Of a DNA stretch of 42,153 nt, positions 7,624 to 19,174 are shown one piece after another (within the stretch, counting starts at the first letter, position 1; each line of letters begins with the position of its first letter). A model generated the notes under the pieces. That model made no database searches. It had not been told where the DNA came from and saw only the letters and a program-made list of their open reading frames with translations. The position numbers and the translations under genes were made by a program. The stretch is from Clostridia bacterium (GTDB taxonomy: Bacteria > Bacillota > Clostridia > Oscillospirales > CAG-272), in NCBI GenBank assembly GCA_017621695.1, contig JAGASP010000079.1:1-42153 (forward strand), in the 5' to 3' direction.

Positions 7624-10600
7624 AATATCCCCCCTCCCACTTATCAAAGAATGCATCTATGGAAGTGTGACAATTCTTATAATATTGGCTATTGCTCATT
7701 AATTTCCAATAATCCTGATTTTTAAATAGCCAGAATTCATTAAGTTTCGCAGCTAACGAATTATACAGAGCTAAACAATCCGCCAACGCGTGCATCTGCT
7801 TCTTCATCTCATGGGAGATAGAAGCATCTTCGTTTTGGGAGTATTCAATCATTAGCACATCTAAATAATTCTCTATATCGAGTATAGTTTCTAAAACATC
7901 CGCCATAACAATAACTGCATCACCATGATTGTTAATACCAAAAGTAAACTGCTCCAGAATAGCAGTAATACCGCCAAAAAGGATTCCAGAACCTATATCG
8001 AGCATTCCTTCAGCAATTCTATTTAGTGTTCCCAAGAATGATTGATCAATACATTGTTTCATGTATTTGGCAGCCTTTAACAGATTTGTATTACTTCCAT
8101 TTTCTAAAGCGGAAATTAAAACATCAAGCTTAGCTTCTACAACGAGATAATCCTTGAAGCCAATATCATAGAATATTTCGCCAATTTGAGCAACCAGTTC
8201 TATTTTACCCAAATACTCATCAAAAATTTCTTTTACATACTCACAATCCCCTAAATATACTTCCACACTCTTCTTGGCTACCTTCATAATTTCGTCCATT
8301 GCTTCGTTAAAGCTTGGCATTTTAGCCGAATTAGCATACATTTTAGCAAATTCTCTTCGTATTCCGGTATCCGATTGACATATTTTGAACATTTTCTGAA
8401 GATGTTTCTGTACTTCTGCTTCGATAACAGGATCGGATGACAATTCGTGAGTTCTAAACCATGTTCTAATGCTAAGTAATTCAGAATAATGTTTTGACGA
8501 ACCAAATGTTTTGTTGAATTCGCTATCCGTAATATTTTTATTTCTAAAATATGCAATAAAAGTGTTTGATATTTGCAAGAATTTTTGACTATCAACAGCT
8601 ATATTCGTATAATACTCTGCGTCCATAGCATCCAAAATAGCTTTTAGAGCATGCGTTCCCGAATAAGTCTCGAAATCCCCATATTTATACACATCTGCTA
8701 TATTGCACAACATATCTGTCGTCATTGCAATTCCCAACGAAAGCTCATTGTTGCAATAGTCTACAAGCTCTTCATTAGCCAAAACGAAATTTTTAATAAA
8801 CGGTGCGTTTTCCTCAAAGTATGTATTATTTAATTTTTCTACAAGAACTGATACCTTTTCTGGTTGCTTTAGTATAGTCAGTGTCCATTTGGTGGTGGCG
8901 GTTTGATTTGTATAGGGAGAGGAAACCTTTGCTGTAATAGTCATCTCTCCTTCTCCCATATTTTGAAGTTGTGCTGCGGTAACAACTACCTGACCGGGTC
9001 CGCTATGAGAGAAGTTTTGTTGAATCGTCTTACCGTTCAAGGAAATAGTTAACTCAAATGCCTCAATTCCATAGCTTCCATCCCAATTGATAGTCACATC
9101 CCGATCATTGTATATTCTTTCCCCCCTATTAAGTGAAATGTTATCACTTGTTATAGAAGTAATCATACTTCCAGAATACAGCGGAACGGCATATCGCCCA
9201 ATCAAATATTCGGCTTTATTTGAGGCATCCAACACAACTCCCTGGGGAACTACATAGAATGAATAATAGCGTCCTCTTGGCAGGCCTATAGATGTTATCT
9301 TAAACGATTCTTCAGTTTTTCCTAAATCAAGATTTCTCCAATAGTGTTTGCCTTGATCATTTTCTGCAATAAATTGATACACAACATTATTGTTAATGTT
9401 TCCTGACTTTACCTTCAAATTAATATATAGAGAATTGGAAGAAAAAGACATATTCCACACAGCAGAATCCGGCTGAGGTGGAATAGGATTATAAAAAGCA
9501 GACAAATCCTCATATCCCTGCCAAGCCGCTAAATGGCGCATTAAAATATCCACATCAACTTGAGTTATTTCACCATCACCATTGATATCCGCTGCCGTTT
9601 TATCAACATTGGTATATCCTGTCATATTGGCAAGATATCTGTTCAGTAGGAAACGATCCTTGTTGGTGATCTGACCGTCGCCGTTGAGGTCGCCGCGCGT
9701 TGTACTTATGGCCACAACAGGCTTGTGATCCTTCACCAGCGTTCCATAAACATCCGACCAAGCATTCAAAACAACAATGTATACACCCGCATTTGCCAAA
9801 GACATTTCATAAGGAACATATTCATTATTGTTATTAAGTGTATACCCTTGAATGGTGGATCCTGCTCCGGTTTTGATCGTGCCCGATACCGGTTTGGAGG
9901 ATGCGTTTAGACCGGTATATCGAATATACACAGAATCCGCAAGCAACGATGCGTATTTCTCATTGTCAGAAATATACTTCGCATAGTCACTCTCCGTGCG
10001 GAAATATCCAATGGATACACTAACGGTATTCAATTTATAACCATTCCCGTAGGCTGTCCCGGAATATGTAAAGCTATCTCCAAGATTAATTTGCGTTTTA
10101 GATACTGTTAACTCGACCTCGGGAATTTCTATAGGTTCTTCCACGATAACCGCTTTGCGGACTTTGACGAGTTTTCCATAATCATCCGACCAAGCATTCA
10201 AAACAACAATGTATACGCCCGCATTTGCCAAAGACATTTCATGCGAAATATATTCATTGTTGTTATTAAGTATCTCTCCTCGAATTTTGGATCCCGCCCC
10301 AGTTTTAATCGTATTGGAAACCGATTTGGAGGATGCGTTTAGATCGGTATACCGAATATATACGGAATCCGCGAGCAACGATGCATATTTCTCATTGTCA
10401 GAAATATACTTTTCGTAGTCGCTCTCGGTTCGAAAATATCCAATGGATACACTAACGGTATTCAACTTATAATCTTTACCGTAGGCTGTCCCGGAATATG
10501 TAAAACTTTCGCCAAGTGAAATTTGTGAAGGGGTTACTGTTAAACTTACTTCAGGTTTCTTATAGTCTGGTTCTGTTACAGAAAATCTATATTCTTTTTT

Positions 10601-11884
10601 ATCATATTCGCCTGTGTTTTTACCGGAAGCGGTAATATAAAGCAAATAATCACCAACTTCATCGATTGCAAAATTGCTGTATGCATACCAATTGCCGTTA
10701 CTATCTTGCTGATAACCTGACGGTGCTTTTTTTCCCGTAGTAATTCTGCCATTCAAAATCTTTTCGGTATTAAATTTTGCGCCTCCAACACTGGTTTGTC
10801 GATAGTAAATATAATCGCCGTCAGATATTTTTTTCAAAGAAATAGTTACATTATCAAAAACATCGTTTTCGATATAAATGTATCCTTCCCAGATCAAATC
10901 TTCACCCAGAGCAACTGTCTTACTGATTTCAAATTCAGAAAAATCAAATTCTGTTTTTAGTTTTGCAGCCTCCTGGTAAACATCGATGGTTACTTTTTCG
11001 CTAGTTGATTTATCGGTTATAGTAATCGTACCCTCACGATCTTGAGATGTTGCATTCTCCTTGCACGTTACCGTGATCTTTTTATCACCGCTACCACTAG
11101 TCGGAGAAACGCTAATCCAGGATTGATTATCGGAAATCGACCAACTACCCGACGAATATACCCAAAAAGTGTCCGTGCCGCCATCTTCATCGAACTTCAG
11201 TTCTTCTTCGGAAACCTCAATTTCTTCTTCCTTGCCTTCTTGATACACCTCAATTTCAAAAGTATCACCAGATCCTGTGTGCGTTACCGTAATTGTTCCT
11301 TCTCTCTCGGCACCAACGTTATTTGAACAAGTAACGGTAATCGTTTTGCTTGACGATCCACTTGTAGGGGATACCGTGATCCACGAAAGATTTTCCGATA
11401 TCGTATAAGCACTCGACGACGTAATAGTGAATGTATCACTTCCTCCCGTAGCCGTAAATTTCAATTCATCTTCGGAAACTTTCATCGGAACCCAAACGTA
11501 GTCATATACCGATTCGGCCTCTCCGTATTGATTTTTTGCAACTATAACATAGTCAACGAAATCTCCCGGGTTCAACCCAGTTATTTTATGTGTAAATGTA
11601 ACATTATTACTGATCGTGCCATCCGTCACTCCAGACCAATTATAGTTCGAAGAAGAATGATTAACAATGTATCCAAAACCGTATCTTTGAATGGCTACAC
11701 CACCATTTGCAGTAATCTTACCCTTTAAAGTAACATAATTACTGCCAACATCCGGAGCTACTCTCTTTACGGTTGGCACACTTCCATCCGCCGCCCTCGC
11801 CTCAATCGGCGGAAAAGCCGCAAAAACCGACGCAAACATCAGTATCGCCAGGAAAAAGCTCAGAATTCTCCCTTTTACTCTCAT
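7616..11884 (-). CDS. Large secreted protein with BACON domains, internal dockerin and helical C-terminus
   Basis: 1422 aa. Signal peptide 1-32 (cut near ARAA); fibronectin III-like 33-130; two BACON-like domains about 133-215 and 222-305 (each with SW-I-x-VSPTSGS and an EGTIT strand); an unknown beta region 308-440; two long tandem repeats, 444-583 and 589-728, over 80% identical by eye; a dockerin in mid-chain at 731-790 (DLNGDGQITNKD, DINGDGEITQVD); further beta domains 805-1005; and a helical C-terminal region of about 410 residues that I do not recognise. No cohesin and no wall anchor are seen, so its attachment would depend on its dockerin. An AGGAGG site precedes the start, with only 17 bp to the upstream gene. 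The C-terminal block is the most novel-looking part and could be an effector or adhesin. Confidence 0.85.
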   Translation of the reverse strand: MRVKGRILSFFLAILMFASVFAAFPPIEARAADGSVPTVKRVAPDVGSNYVTLKGKITANGGVAIQRYGFGYIVNHSSSNYNWSGVTDGTISNNVTFTHKITGLNPGDFVDYVIVAKNQYGEAESVYDYVWVPMKVSEDELKFTATGGSDTFTITSSSAYTISENLSWITVSPTSGSSSKTITVTCSNNVGAEREGTITVTHTGSGDTFEIEVYQEGKEEEIEVSEEELKFDEDGGTDTFWVYSSGSWSISDNQSWISVSPTSGSGDKKITVTCKENATSQDREGTITITDKSTSEKVTIDVYQEAAKLKTEFDFSEFEISKTVALGEDLIWEGYIYIENDVFDNVTISLKKISDGDYIYYRQTSVGGAKFNTEKILNGRITTGKKAPSGYQQDSNGNWYAYSNFAIDEVGDYLLYITASGKNTGEYDKKEYRFSVTEPDYKKPEVSLTVTPSQISLGESFTYSGTAYGKDYKLNTVSVSIGYFRTESDYEKYISDNEKYASLLADSVYIRYTDLNASSKSVSNTIKTGAGSKIRGEILNNNNEYISHEMSLANAGVYIVVLNAWSDDYGKLVKVRKAVIVEEPIEIPEVELTVSKTQINLGDSFTYSGTAYGNGYKLNTVSVSIGYFRTESDYAKYISDNEKYASLLADSVYIRYTGLNASSKPVSGTIKTGAGSTIQGYTLNNNNEYVPYEMSLANAGVYIVVLNAWSDVYGTLVKDHKPVVAISTTRGDLNGDGQITNKDRFLLNRYLANMTGYTNVDKTAADINGDGEITQVDVDILMRHLAAWQGYEDLSAFYNPIPPQPDSAVWNMSFSSNSLYINLKVKSGNINNNVVYQFIAENDQGKHYWRNLDLGKTEESFKITSIGLPRGRYYSFYVVPQGVVLDASNKAEYLIGRYAVPLYSGSMITSITSDNISLNRGERIYNDRDVTINWDGSYGIEAFELTISLNGKTIQQNFSHSGPGQVVVTAAQLQNMGEGEMTITAKVSSPYTNQTATTKWTLTILKQPEKVSVLVEKLNNTYFEENAPFIKNFVLANEELVDYCNNELSLGIAMTTDMLCNIADVYKYGDFETYSGTHALKAILDAMDAEYYTNIAVDSQKFLQISNTFIAYFRNKNITDSEFNKTFGSSKHYSELLSIRTWFRTHELSSDPVIEAEVQKHLQKMFKICQSDTGIRREFAKMYANSAKMPSFNEAMDEIMKVAKKSVEVYLGDCEYVKEIFDEYLGKIELVAQIGEIFYDIGFKDYLVVEAKLDVLISALENGSNTNLLKAAKYMKQCIDQSFLGTLNRIAEGMLDIGSGILFGGITAILEQFTFGINNHGDAVIVMADVLETILDIENYLDVLMIEYSQNEDASISHEMKKQMHALADCLALYNSLAAKLNEFWLFKNQDYWKLMSNSQYYKNCHTSIDAFFDKWEGGYYA
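9701..10555 (-). repeat. Two tandem ~420-bp repeats inside the 1422-aa gene
   Basis: 10136-10555 and 9701-10120 encode the duplicated blocks (residues 444-583 and 589-728); both contain SVSIGYFRTESDY and NAGVYIVVLNAWSD. High DNA similarity suggests recent duplication and possible copy-number change. Confidence 0.8.
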
Positions 11885-11901
11885 GAATATATCCTCCTTA
11901 A

Positions 11902-13989
11902 TTATTTAACCGTAACCTTACCGCTCACAACCTCAAATGAGATATTGGTTTCGGTGATATCGTAGACGTTATCGGGCTGGTAGGAAAGAGAAATTTCGTA
12001 GTTCCCTTTCGCGGCGGTATCCGAAACCTTAAAAGTCAGAGTAACCAAGACGAAATCTCCCGTAGCATTGGCAAAGCCGTTGACCCAATAGAGGTTGAAG
12101 GGGCTTGTAAGGGTCTGGGGAGGCACGGTCTGACCGCCGATGCTCGTATTATAGGCCACACTTTGAAGATCAAGCATCGCATCATCAAAAGTGGTATTCA
12201 GAATGATCGAAGCGATACCGGGGTTGTTTTTCAGTGCCACGGTCACCTCGACGGTATCACCTGCCTTGGCGGTGGTCGACGAGACAATGAAGGCAGGGCC
12301 GGTGGGATCGGGGGTGGGGTCGTAGTTGTAGTGGATGGTGGCGGAGGTAAGTGCCTCATTACCGTACTCAATTTTTATCTTTGCCCAGTCAGCCTCGGAG
12401 CCGGCATAGTAGACGTTTTTCAGTGCATCACAATACTCAAAAGCCGCCCAATCAATTTTGACGATCGTGTCAGGAAGCACGATGGTTGTCATACTGCAAA
12501 GAAGAAAAGCATATTCATCTATCTCTACAACCTTGTCTCCGTCCGGAGATACAGATGGAATGATTACCATATTATCATCCGAATATGTACCTGCATAATA
12601 TACATAGCAAGTTCCGTCGCCATTTGAGCGGAACACGAGGGTTTGATCAGGCAACTTACATTCTGTACAATAACCATCCTCCATATTATGGTCGCCACGA
12701 GAATGAGTAGCTATTTGTACCTCCTCGGCTAAAACCAATTCGCAATCTTCACACCAATGTATTACAACTATTTCTTTACCACAGTTAGGAAATTCTTTGC
12801 TAGGCTTTCCTTCTATAACAATTATTCTATCGTGAGGACACTCCACCTCCACACCACAACGAGAGCAGAAACCGCTACCGTCGGACTCGTGACCCAAAGG
12901 AGACAGTTCTTCTCTCTGTGCCTCGAACCCCCAAGGAGAGCAAACAGTACAATAGGTCTCTGTCCAACCGGATTCTGTACAAGTAGGCTCGGTGATCACT
13001 CGCCATCCCAGATAATGCCCCGTGGCGGGAATTGTTTCCATTCCTTCAATACCCTGTCGACAATGGATACAGCGAGTGCCCGCCGTCCAACCATCTTCGA
13101 TACAGGTGGGCATTTTTGCCTCAACAAACTCGGGTTCATGCGCTCTGAGCGGTATGATCTCTTGAGCTAACAATATTTCGCCACAAGTCGCACACCGCTC
13201 ACCATCGGTCAATCCATATTCAGTACAAGTATTCGAATAACCGGGTATGATCTCAGTCTTCTCATGCTTGCAAACGGTAACTGCAGGGCCGCGGCTGATC
13301 TCCACGTCCCAACCGGCAACGTAGCGGAACAGAATGACGGCATCTCTATTGTTGACCTTGCCGTCCCCATTCACGTCCAGCGCATCGGCATCCACCTTAA
13401 CATCCATCCCTGCAACATACTGGAACAGGAGGATGGCATCCTTGTTGTTGACAGCTCTGTCGCCGTTGATATCTCCGGGGTAGCCGTGAACGATGTGAAC
13501 CTTACCGTTGATGGCTGCGGTGGTAATACTGTTATAATCACCGTCAAAGATATTTTCGTCATCGCAAATCAATCTGATGGCAGCATCGTATTGATCGGGA
13601 GCATTAGGCGAAACAAGGAAGGTCAAGGTGGCAAAAATACCGTTGGCCTTGACTTCCGAAAGAGGACTGATAAAGCTGATGCTCTGAGGATTTTTATAAG
13701 GCTCGGGAGCCGTGACGTATGCGCCAAAAGCGGTGCTGAACTCTACCTTTTGGAGGGTGAGCATTTCATCATAGGCTACATTAAACTTCAATGATGCCAA
13801 GCCGGGATTGTTTTCAAGATAAATCTGCACTTGTACCGTGTCGCCCGGCAGGGCTACCACGTCTTCTGCCCGAAGTATCATGTTTGGCATTTCAGCAGAG
13901 GCGTTGATGGGCTTGAAAATGCTGATGGTCGCAATAAAACACAGAACCACGGTGGCAAGGATGATGCGAATTCTTTTTTGATTTGCCAT
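11902..13989 (-). CDS. Secreted cohesin-dockerin / Cys-rich / leucine-rich / cohesin protein
   Basis: 695 aa from the ATG at 13989, preceded by GGAG at 6-nt spacing; an upstream in-frame ATG would spoil the signal peptide. Signal segment 1-33. Cohesin-like domain 36-165 (LENNPGLASLKFNVAYDE); dockerin 170-229 (DINGDRAVNNKD with R replacing the usual G, DVNGDGKVNNRD); a long Cys-rich region 240-447 with many CxxC pairs and PTCT/PTCIEDGWT units resembling disordered zinc-ribbon-like linkers; a BspA-type leucine-rich stretch 450-555; second cohesin-like domain 566-695 at the very C-terminus. Having both partners on one chain would allow head-to-tail chaining or attachment to the lipoprotein's cohesin. 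No enzyme domain is visible. The 17-bp gap to the next gene supports one operon. Confidence 0.85.
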   Translation of the reverse strand: MANQKRIRIILATVVLCFIATISIFKPINASAEMPNMILRAEDVVALPGDTVQVQIYLENNPGLASLKFNVAYDEMLTLQKVEFSTAFGAYVTAPEPYKNPQSISFISPLSEVKANGIFATLTFLVSPNAPDQYDAAIRLICDDENIFDGDYNSITTAAINGKVHIVHGYPGDINGDRAVNNKDAILLFQYVAGMDVKVDADALDVNGDGKVNNRDAVILFRYVAGWDVEISRGPAVTVCKHEKTEIIPGYSNTCTEYGLTDGERCATCGEILLAQEIIPLRAHEPEFVEAKMPTCIEDGWTAGTRCIHCRQGIEGMETIPATGHYLGWRVITEPTCTESGWTETYCTVCSPWGFEAQREELSPLGHESDGSGFCSRCGVEVECPHDRIIVIEGKPSKEFPNCGKEIVVIHWCEDCELVLAEEVQIATHSRGDHNMEDGYCTECKLPDQTLVFRSNGDGTCYVYYAGTYSDDNMVIIPSVSPDGDKVVEIDEYAFLLCSMTTIVLPDTIVKIDWAAFEYCDALKNVYYAGSEADWAKIKIEYGNEALTSATIHYNYDPTPDPTGPAFIVSSTTAKAGDTVEVTVALKNNPGIASIILNTTFDDAMLDLQSVAYNTSIGGQTVPPQTLTSPFNLYWVNGFANATGDFVLVTLTFKVSDTAAKGNYEISLSYQPDNVYDITETNISFEVVSGKVTVK

Positions 13990-14053
13990 TTTAATCTCCA
14001 TTCCGCCGCCGAACGACGGCAAAAATAAACTCTAAAATTTGTCCGTTTTAGCG

Positions 14054-17000
14054 TCAGGACGGATCGATGGTTTCGGTAGTGATAAACTCAATGGAACCAA
14101 CCAGCATAAAGGTATCGGGTAGAGTGTCATAAGTGAAATAAACTGGGCCGTTGTAATCAACATCAGTCAGGTCAATGATCACAGCCTCGGGAATCCAGCC
14201 GTGGAGAGTATAGGTCGTGGCGGCAATGATATCCTCTTCTGCGGGGGAATACGTCATATGTGTATCAACCTTGGACAGGATAATGCGATTATTGAGACTA
14301 TTGGCATAGTGCTCTTGCGTAACATAACTGTTATCACAACCGCAATATACAACAACATGGCTGTATTTGGACAGGTCGATTTCGCCAACGCCGACTGCAC
14401 CCCGGTGCAGCAGCGCGCCAACCTCCAGACCGCCTGCGCCGACCATGGGACCGATACCTTCCTTATCCTTGGAGGTCAGACCGGAAGCGTAACCGGAAAC
14501 AGTCCAGGTGTCCATGGGAACGTCATAGTCCGTAGCGGGAGCGGGAACGAACTCGATCTTACCAATAAGCATGAAGGTGCCGGGTAGCGTGTCGTAGGTT
14601 ACGAACACGGGGCCGTTGTAATCAACCTCGGTGAGGTCGATCTCGATGGTAACAAGGCTCCAACCCTCGAGGGTGTAGGTAGCGGAAGCAATGATATCTT
14701 CCTCTGCGGGAACGTTACTCATGTGATTGTCAACCTTAGACAGCATAATGCGGTTGTTAGCATTAGCTTCGTAGTGACCAACGGTAACAGGAGAGTTGTC
14801 GATACCATAGCTGATGATAGCCTTGGAATACTTGGAAAGGTCAATCTCGCCAATGCCGACGGCGCCCTGGTGCAGAAGCGCACCGGATTCAATACCGCCT
14901 GCAGCAACCATGGGAGAGTTGCCGTGACCTTCCTTGTGAACGATTTGAGCACAGTGACCGGAAACAGTCCAGGTGTCCATGGGAACGTCATAGTCCGTAG
15001 CGGGCTGCTGAGGATTTTCGGGTTCATCCGGATAATCAGGGTCATCGGGTTCGCCGGTATCAGCGGGCACGACAGAAGCATATGCCTTGTAATTTGTTCT
15101 TGTCCGTTCTCCTTCGAGATAGACTTCAACGCCTTCCACCGGATCAGCCTCCCAGGAGGTGAAAAACTTGGAGCCCGACAAATATTCAAGCTCGTAATAA
15201 ATATCGCCCTTGATCCCCAGTTCTATGGGAATATCTGTCAAGAAGGGCGTGTTATCCACATGGTTTTCGCCCAATAACAGGAAAAGCGGCTCTTCTGCCA
15301 CCGTGCTTTCGTAGTTACCATTCCATTGCCAAACCTTAAGGGACCAGGTATTGATGTTCCCGTCAGCGTACGTTGCCAGGTTTGCGATGAAGATTTGGCT
15401 AAGCACGTCTTCATTAATTTTAAACCGCTGGCCGAATCTTGTCTTATTCCAGCAAAACGGATCAAAAGAGCCTGAATTGCTGAGTTGAGCACCAAGTACG
15501 ATCTTTTTATATTTGGGGGTGTTGTCCGGGATTTCGATCTCCTCAGAAATGATCAGCACAAACTCAGTCAGGCAAACTTCAACACCATCAGGGTTTTTAT
15601 ACAAAACGCGGATGGTATTTTCGCCGGCCAGATCAGCTATTGAAATAGCGATTTTCATACGAGAGGCTGTGTCAGCACCCGTAACCATAATAGCAATATC
15701 ATACACCCTCGCCTCGGTTTCGTGTGTCCATGCATCACTATAGATGGGTATGTCGTTGTTGATCTGATAGCCAAAGCTGCCTACCTCACCCATGATACCG
15801 ATCCATCCCCAATAAGTCAGGGTATCGGCCTGTGAAGGATTCATTTGAGCAATATGATTCCATGTGGCGGAATCACCGGGATAGAAGAAAATATTGTTTT
15901 CGTCTTCACTGTTTGCTTCGCCCGTGCCCAAATAGAGTTGGTCAAAGGACAGATGGGTCACGATATCGTAGCGATCATCCCACATGGGCGGATCATTTGA
16001 TTCGACGTTGTCGTTGTCGAAATGGACGATAGCAGAGTCAAGGCAATCGTTAAAGACTTCGACACGAATGGAGTTCCATTCGACACGGGTACCGGAGAAG
16101 TAGACATCGTTAAGAGATGAGCATCCCAAAAATGCCGCAAAATCAATTTCAGTCACTCCTGCAGGAATCACAATACTGGCCAAATCACAACAGTAATAAA
16201 ATGCATGACTCCCAATCCTCGTCACGCCGTCGGGTAACACAATCGACGTCAAATAAGAGCAACCGTTGAAGACATCGTCACCCAAAATTACTACGTTATC
16301 CGGAATATCAATGGAGCTCAATGCTGTACAAGCGAAAGCACCGCTACCAATCTCTACTACACCATCGGGGATCATAATTGAAGATAGGCTGGAGCAATCC
16401 ATAAATGCGTTACCGCCAATAATAGTCACGCTGTCGGGAATCACAACGGAGGTCAAAGAGGAACAGCCGTTGAACATATCTTTACTAAGCTTATTTAATC
16501 TATTTGGAATCTTAACCGTAACCAAATTGGTACAACGGGCGAGCACACCGGCACCAACAAGTGTCACGTTATTGGGGATCACCATGGAGGTTAGTCCTGT
16601 ACACTCACAAAAAGCATCTTTGCCAATCGTCGTCACACTATCCGGAATTTCGATGCTCTTCAAGTTGCTACAGCTAAGGAATGCCTCCTCACCGATCTCG
16701 GTCACCCTATCCCCCTCGGGAGAATACTCGGGGATGACCAAATCAACGTCCGTACAACTGCCGATACCGACCACCGTGCAGGTACCGTCGCCGTTGGAGC
16801 GATACTCCAAGCCTTGACTGCCCTCAACGGAAGCATCGGGGTTGTAGTTCTCGTCCTCGTCGCCGCACCGTGTGCAGACACCATTCTCATAACCATGTCC
16901 CACAGCAGGAAGTTTCACAGGTTCGTTGATCACCTCGCCGCAATCCGCACACTTCTCCCCTTCCGAATATCCGTCCTCGGTGCAAGTGGGCAATACGGCA

Positions 17001-17743
17001 GGAATTTTCTCGGCCTTACGATGCTCACAAGCAGCAGAGGAAGGTCCACGGCCAATCTCTACGTCCCAGCCCGCCACGTAGCGGAACAGGGTGATGGCAT
17101 CCTTATTGTTGACACTGCCGTCACAGTTAACATCCAGTGCGGCTTCGTCTGCGGTCACGTTCCAGCCGGCAACGTAACGGAACAACATGATGGCATCCTT
17201 GTTGTTGACCTTACGGTCGCCGTCGATATCGCCGGGAATACCATGGATGATATTGATAGCACCGTTATGTATGTTTACACCCACAGGGGCAAGGTCACCG
17301 TCAAACACGTTTTCCGCATCGCAATCTACCGTGATCTTTGCCATGTAATTGTCGGGGGCATTGGCAGAAACACGGAAGGTCAGAGTTGCAAAGGTTCCGT
17401 TGGCATTGACCTCCTCCAGAGGGCTGATAAAGCTCAGCGTCTGGGGATTCTTATAGGGGGTAGGTGCCAGGACATAGGCACCAAAGGCCTGATCAAAGGT
17501 CAAGTTTTCCAGAGTCAAGTAGCTGTCATACACCACATTGAACTTTAAGGACGCTAAACCGGGATTGTTTTTCAGTTCGACGGTGATCTGAACAGTATTT
17601 TCCGGCATAGCCGTGACAGTATCCACATACAGATCCATCGTCTCGCCCGAGGCGGCCGACACGGAAATTATTAAGCTCGGAAGACTGAGAAGCATTGCAA
17701 AGATCAAAAGAATCGCAAGTCCTCTTTTCCCTATGTTTTTCAT
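14054..17743 (-). CDS. Secreted cohesin-dockerin protein with BspA leucine-rich repeats and duplicated C-terminus
   Basis: 1229 aa. Signal peptide 1-31 (cut near SVSAAS). Cohesin-like 34-165; dockerin 168-228 (DIDGDRKVNNKD, DVNCDGSVNNKD); Cys-rich linker 238-295; BspA/LRR_5-type leucine-rich repeats about 330-555 (recurrent IPDSVTxIGxxAFxxC), a fold often used for adhesion; unknown beta region 590-735; a beta module at about 745-890 with VWQWNGNYESTV that resembles part of the 520-aa secreted protein at 40389; and two C-terminal copies of a 150-residue domain (916-1068 and 1070-1222), each opening with ATDYDVPMDTWTVSG. AGGAG lies 8 nt before the start and the upstream stop only 22 bp away. 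Likely role: ligand-binding or adhesin subunit of a dockerin-attached surface assembly. Confidence 0.85.
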   Translation of the reverse strand: MKNIGKRGLAILLIFAMLLSLPSLIISVSAASGETMDLYVDTVTAMPENTVQITVELKNNPGLASLKFNVVYDSYLTLENLTFDQAFGAYVLAPTPYKNPQTLSFISPLEEVNANGTFATLTFRVSANAPDNYMAKITVDCDAENVFDGDLAPVGVNIHNGAINIIHGIPGDIDGDRKVNNKDAIMLFRYVAGWNVTADEAALDVNCDGSVNNKDAITLFRYVAGWDVEIGRGPSSAACEHRKAEKIPAVLPTCTEDGYSEGEKCADCGEVINEPVKLPAVGHGYENGVCTRCGDEDENYNPDASVEGSQGLEYRSNGDGTCTVVGIGSCTDVDLVIPEYSPEGDRVTEIGEEAFLSCSNLKSIEIPDSVTTIGKDAFCECTGLTSMVIPNNVTLVGAGVLARCTNLVTVKIPNRLNKLSKDMFNGCSSLTSVVIPDSVTIIGGNAFMDCSSLSSIMIPDGVVEIGSGAFACTALSSIDIPDNVVILGDDVFNGCSYLTSIVLPDGVTRIGSHAFYYCCDLASIVIPAGVTEIDFAAFLGCSSLNDVYFSGTRVEWNSIRVEVFNDCLDSAIVHFDNDNVESNDPPMWDDRYDIVTHLSFDQLYLGTGEANSEDENNIFFYPGDSATWNHIAQMNPSQADTLTYWGWIGIMGEVGSFGYQINNDIPIYSDAWTHETEARVYDIAIMVTGADTASRMKIAISIADLAGENTIRVLYKNPDGVEVCLTEFVLIISEEIEIPDNTPKYKKIVLGAQLSNSGSFDPFCWNKTRFGQRFKINEDVLSQIFIANLATYADGNINTWSLKVWQWNGNYESTVAEEPLFLLLGENHVDNTPFLTDIPIELGIKGDIYYELEYLSGSKFFTSWEADPVEGVEVYLEGERTRTNYKAYASVVPADTGEPDDPDYPDEPENPQQPATDYDVPMDTWTVSGHCAQIVHKEGHGNSPMVAAGGIESGALLHQGAVGIGEIDLSKYSKAIISYGIDNSPVTVGHYEANANNRIMLSKVDNHMSNVPAEEDIIASATYTLEGWSLVTIEIDLTEVDYNGPVFVTYDTLPGTFMLIGKIEFVPAPATDYDVPMDTWTVSGYASGLTSKDKEGIGPMVGAGGLEVGALLHRGAVGVGEIDLSKYSHVVVYCGCDNSYVTQEHYANSLNNRIILSKVDTHMTYSPAEEDIIAATTYTLHGWIPEAVIIDLTDVDYNGPVYFTYDTLPDTFMLVGSIEFITTETIDPS

Positions 17744-17765
17744 GATATATCTCCTTTATGTTAAT

Positions 17766-18986
<1,221 letters not shown>

Positions 18987-19007
18987 CTTTTTCTCCTCGT
19001 AGTTTTT

Positions 19008-19031
19008 ACTACATAATTCCTATTATGTAGT
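19008..19031. repeat. Left crossover site of the invertible promoter
   Basis: Dyad ACTACATAA - TTCCTA - TTATGTAGT (9-6-9, arms perfectly complementary). Its 19014-19031 part (taattcctattatgtagt) is the exact reverse complement of 19217-19234. A 9-bp-arm site with a 6-bp spacer is the layout used by Xer-like tyrosine recombinases. In the ON state it would lie in the 5' UTR and could form a hairpin. Confidence 0.85.
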
Positions 19032-19085
19032 AATAGTAGCAATATTCGAATTGGTTTTCCTGAACTCATATTCTATACGACATAT

Positions 19086-19130
19086 GTTAAAAGGCCAATG
19101 AAAAAACCATACTTTCATTGGCTTTTTAAC
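19086..19130. terminator. Bidirectional terminator inside the invertible segment
   Basis: 18-bp stem, 19086-19103 with 19113-19130 (one G-U), 9-nt loop, A tracts before and T tracts after on both strands. As assembled it would stop read-through from the minus-strand recombinase gene into the surface operon. After inversion it would lie behind the promoter and still insulate it. Confidence 0.88.
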
Positions 19131-19174
19131 GATGTTGTTTTTTGTTAAATTTCGGTAAACATATCCGCAAATTC

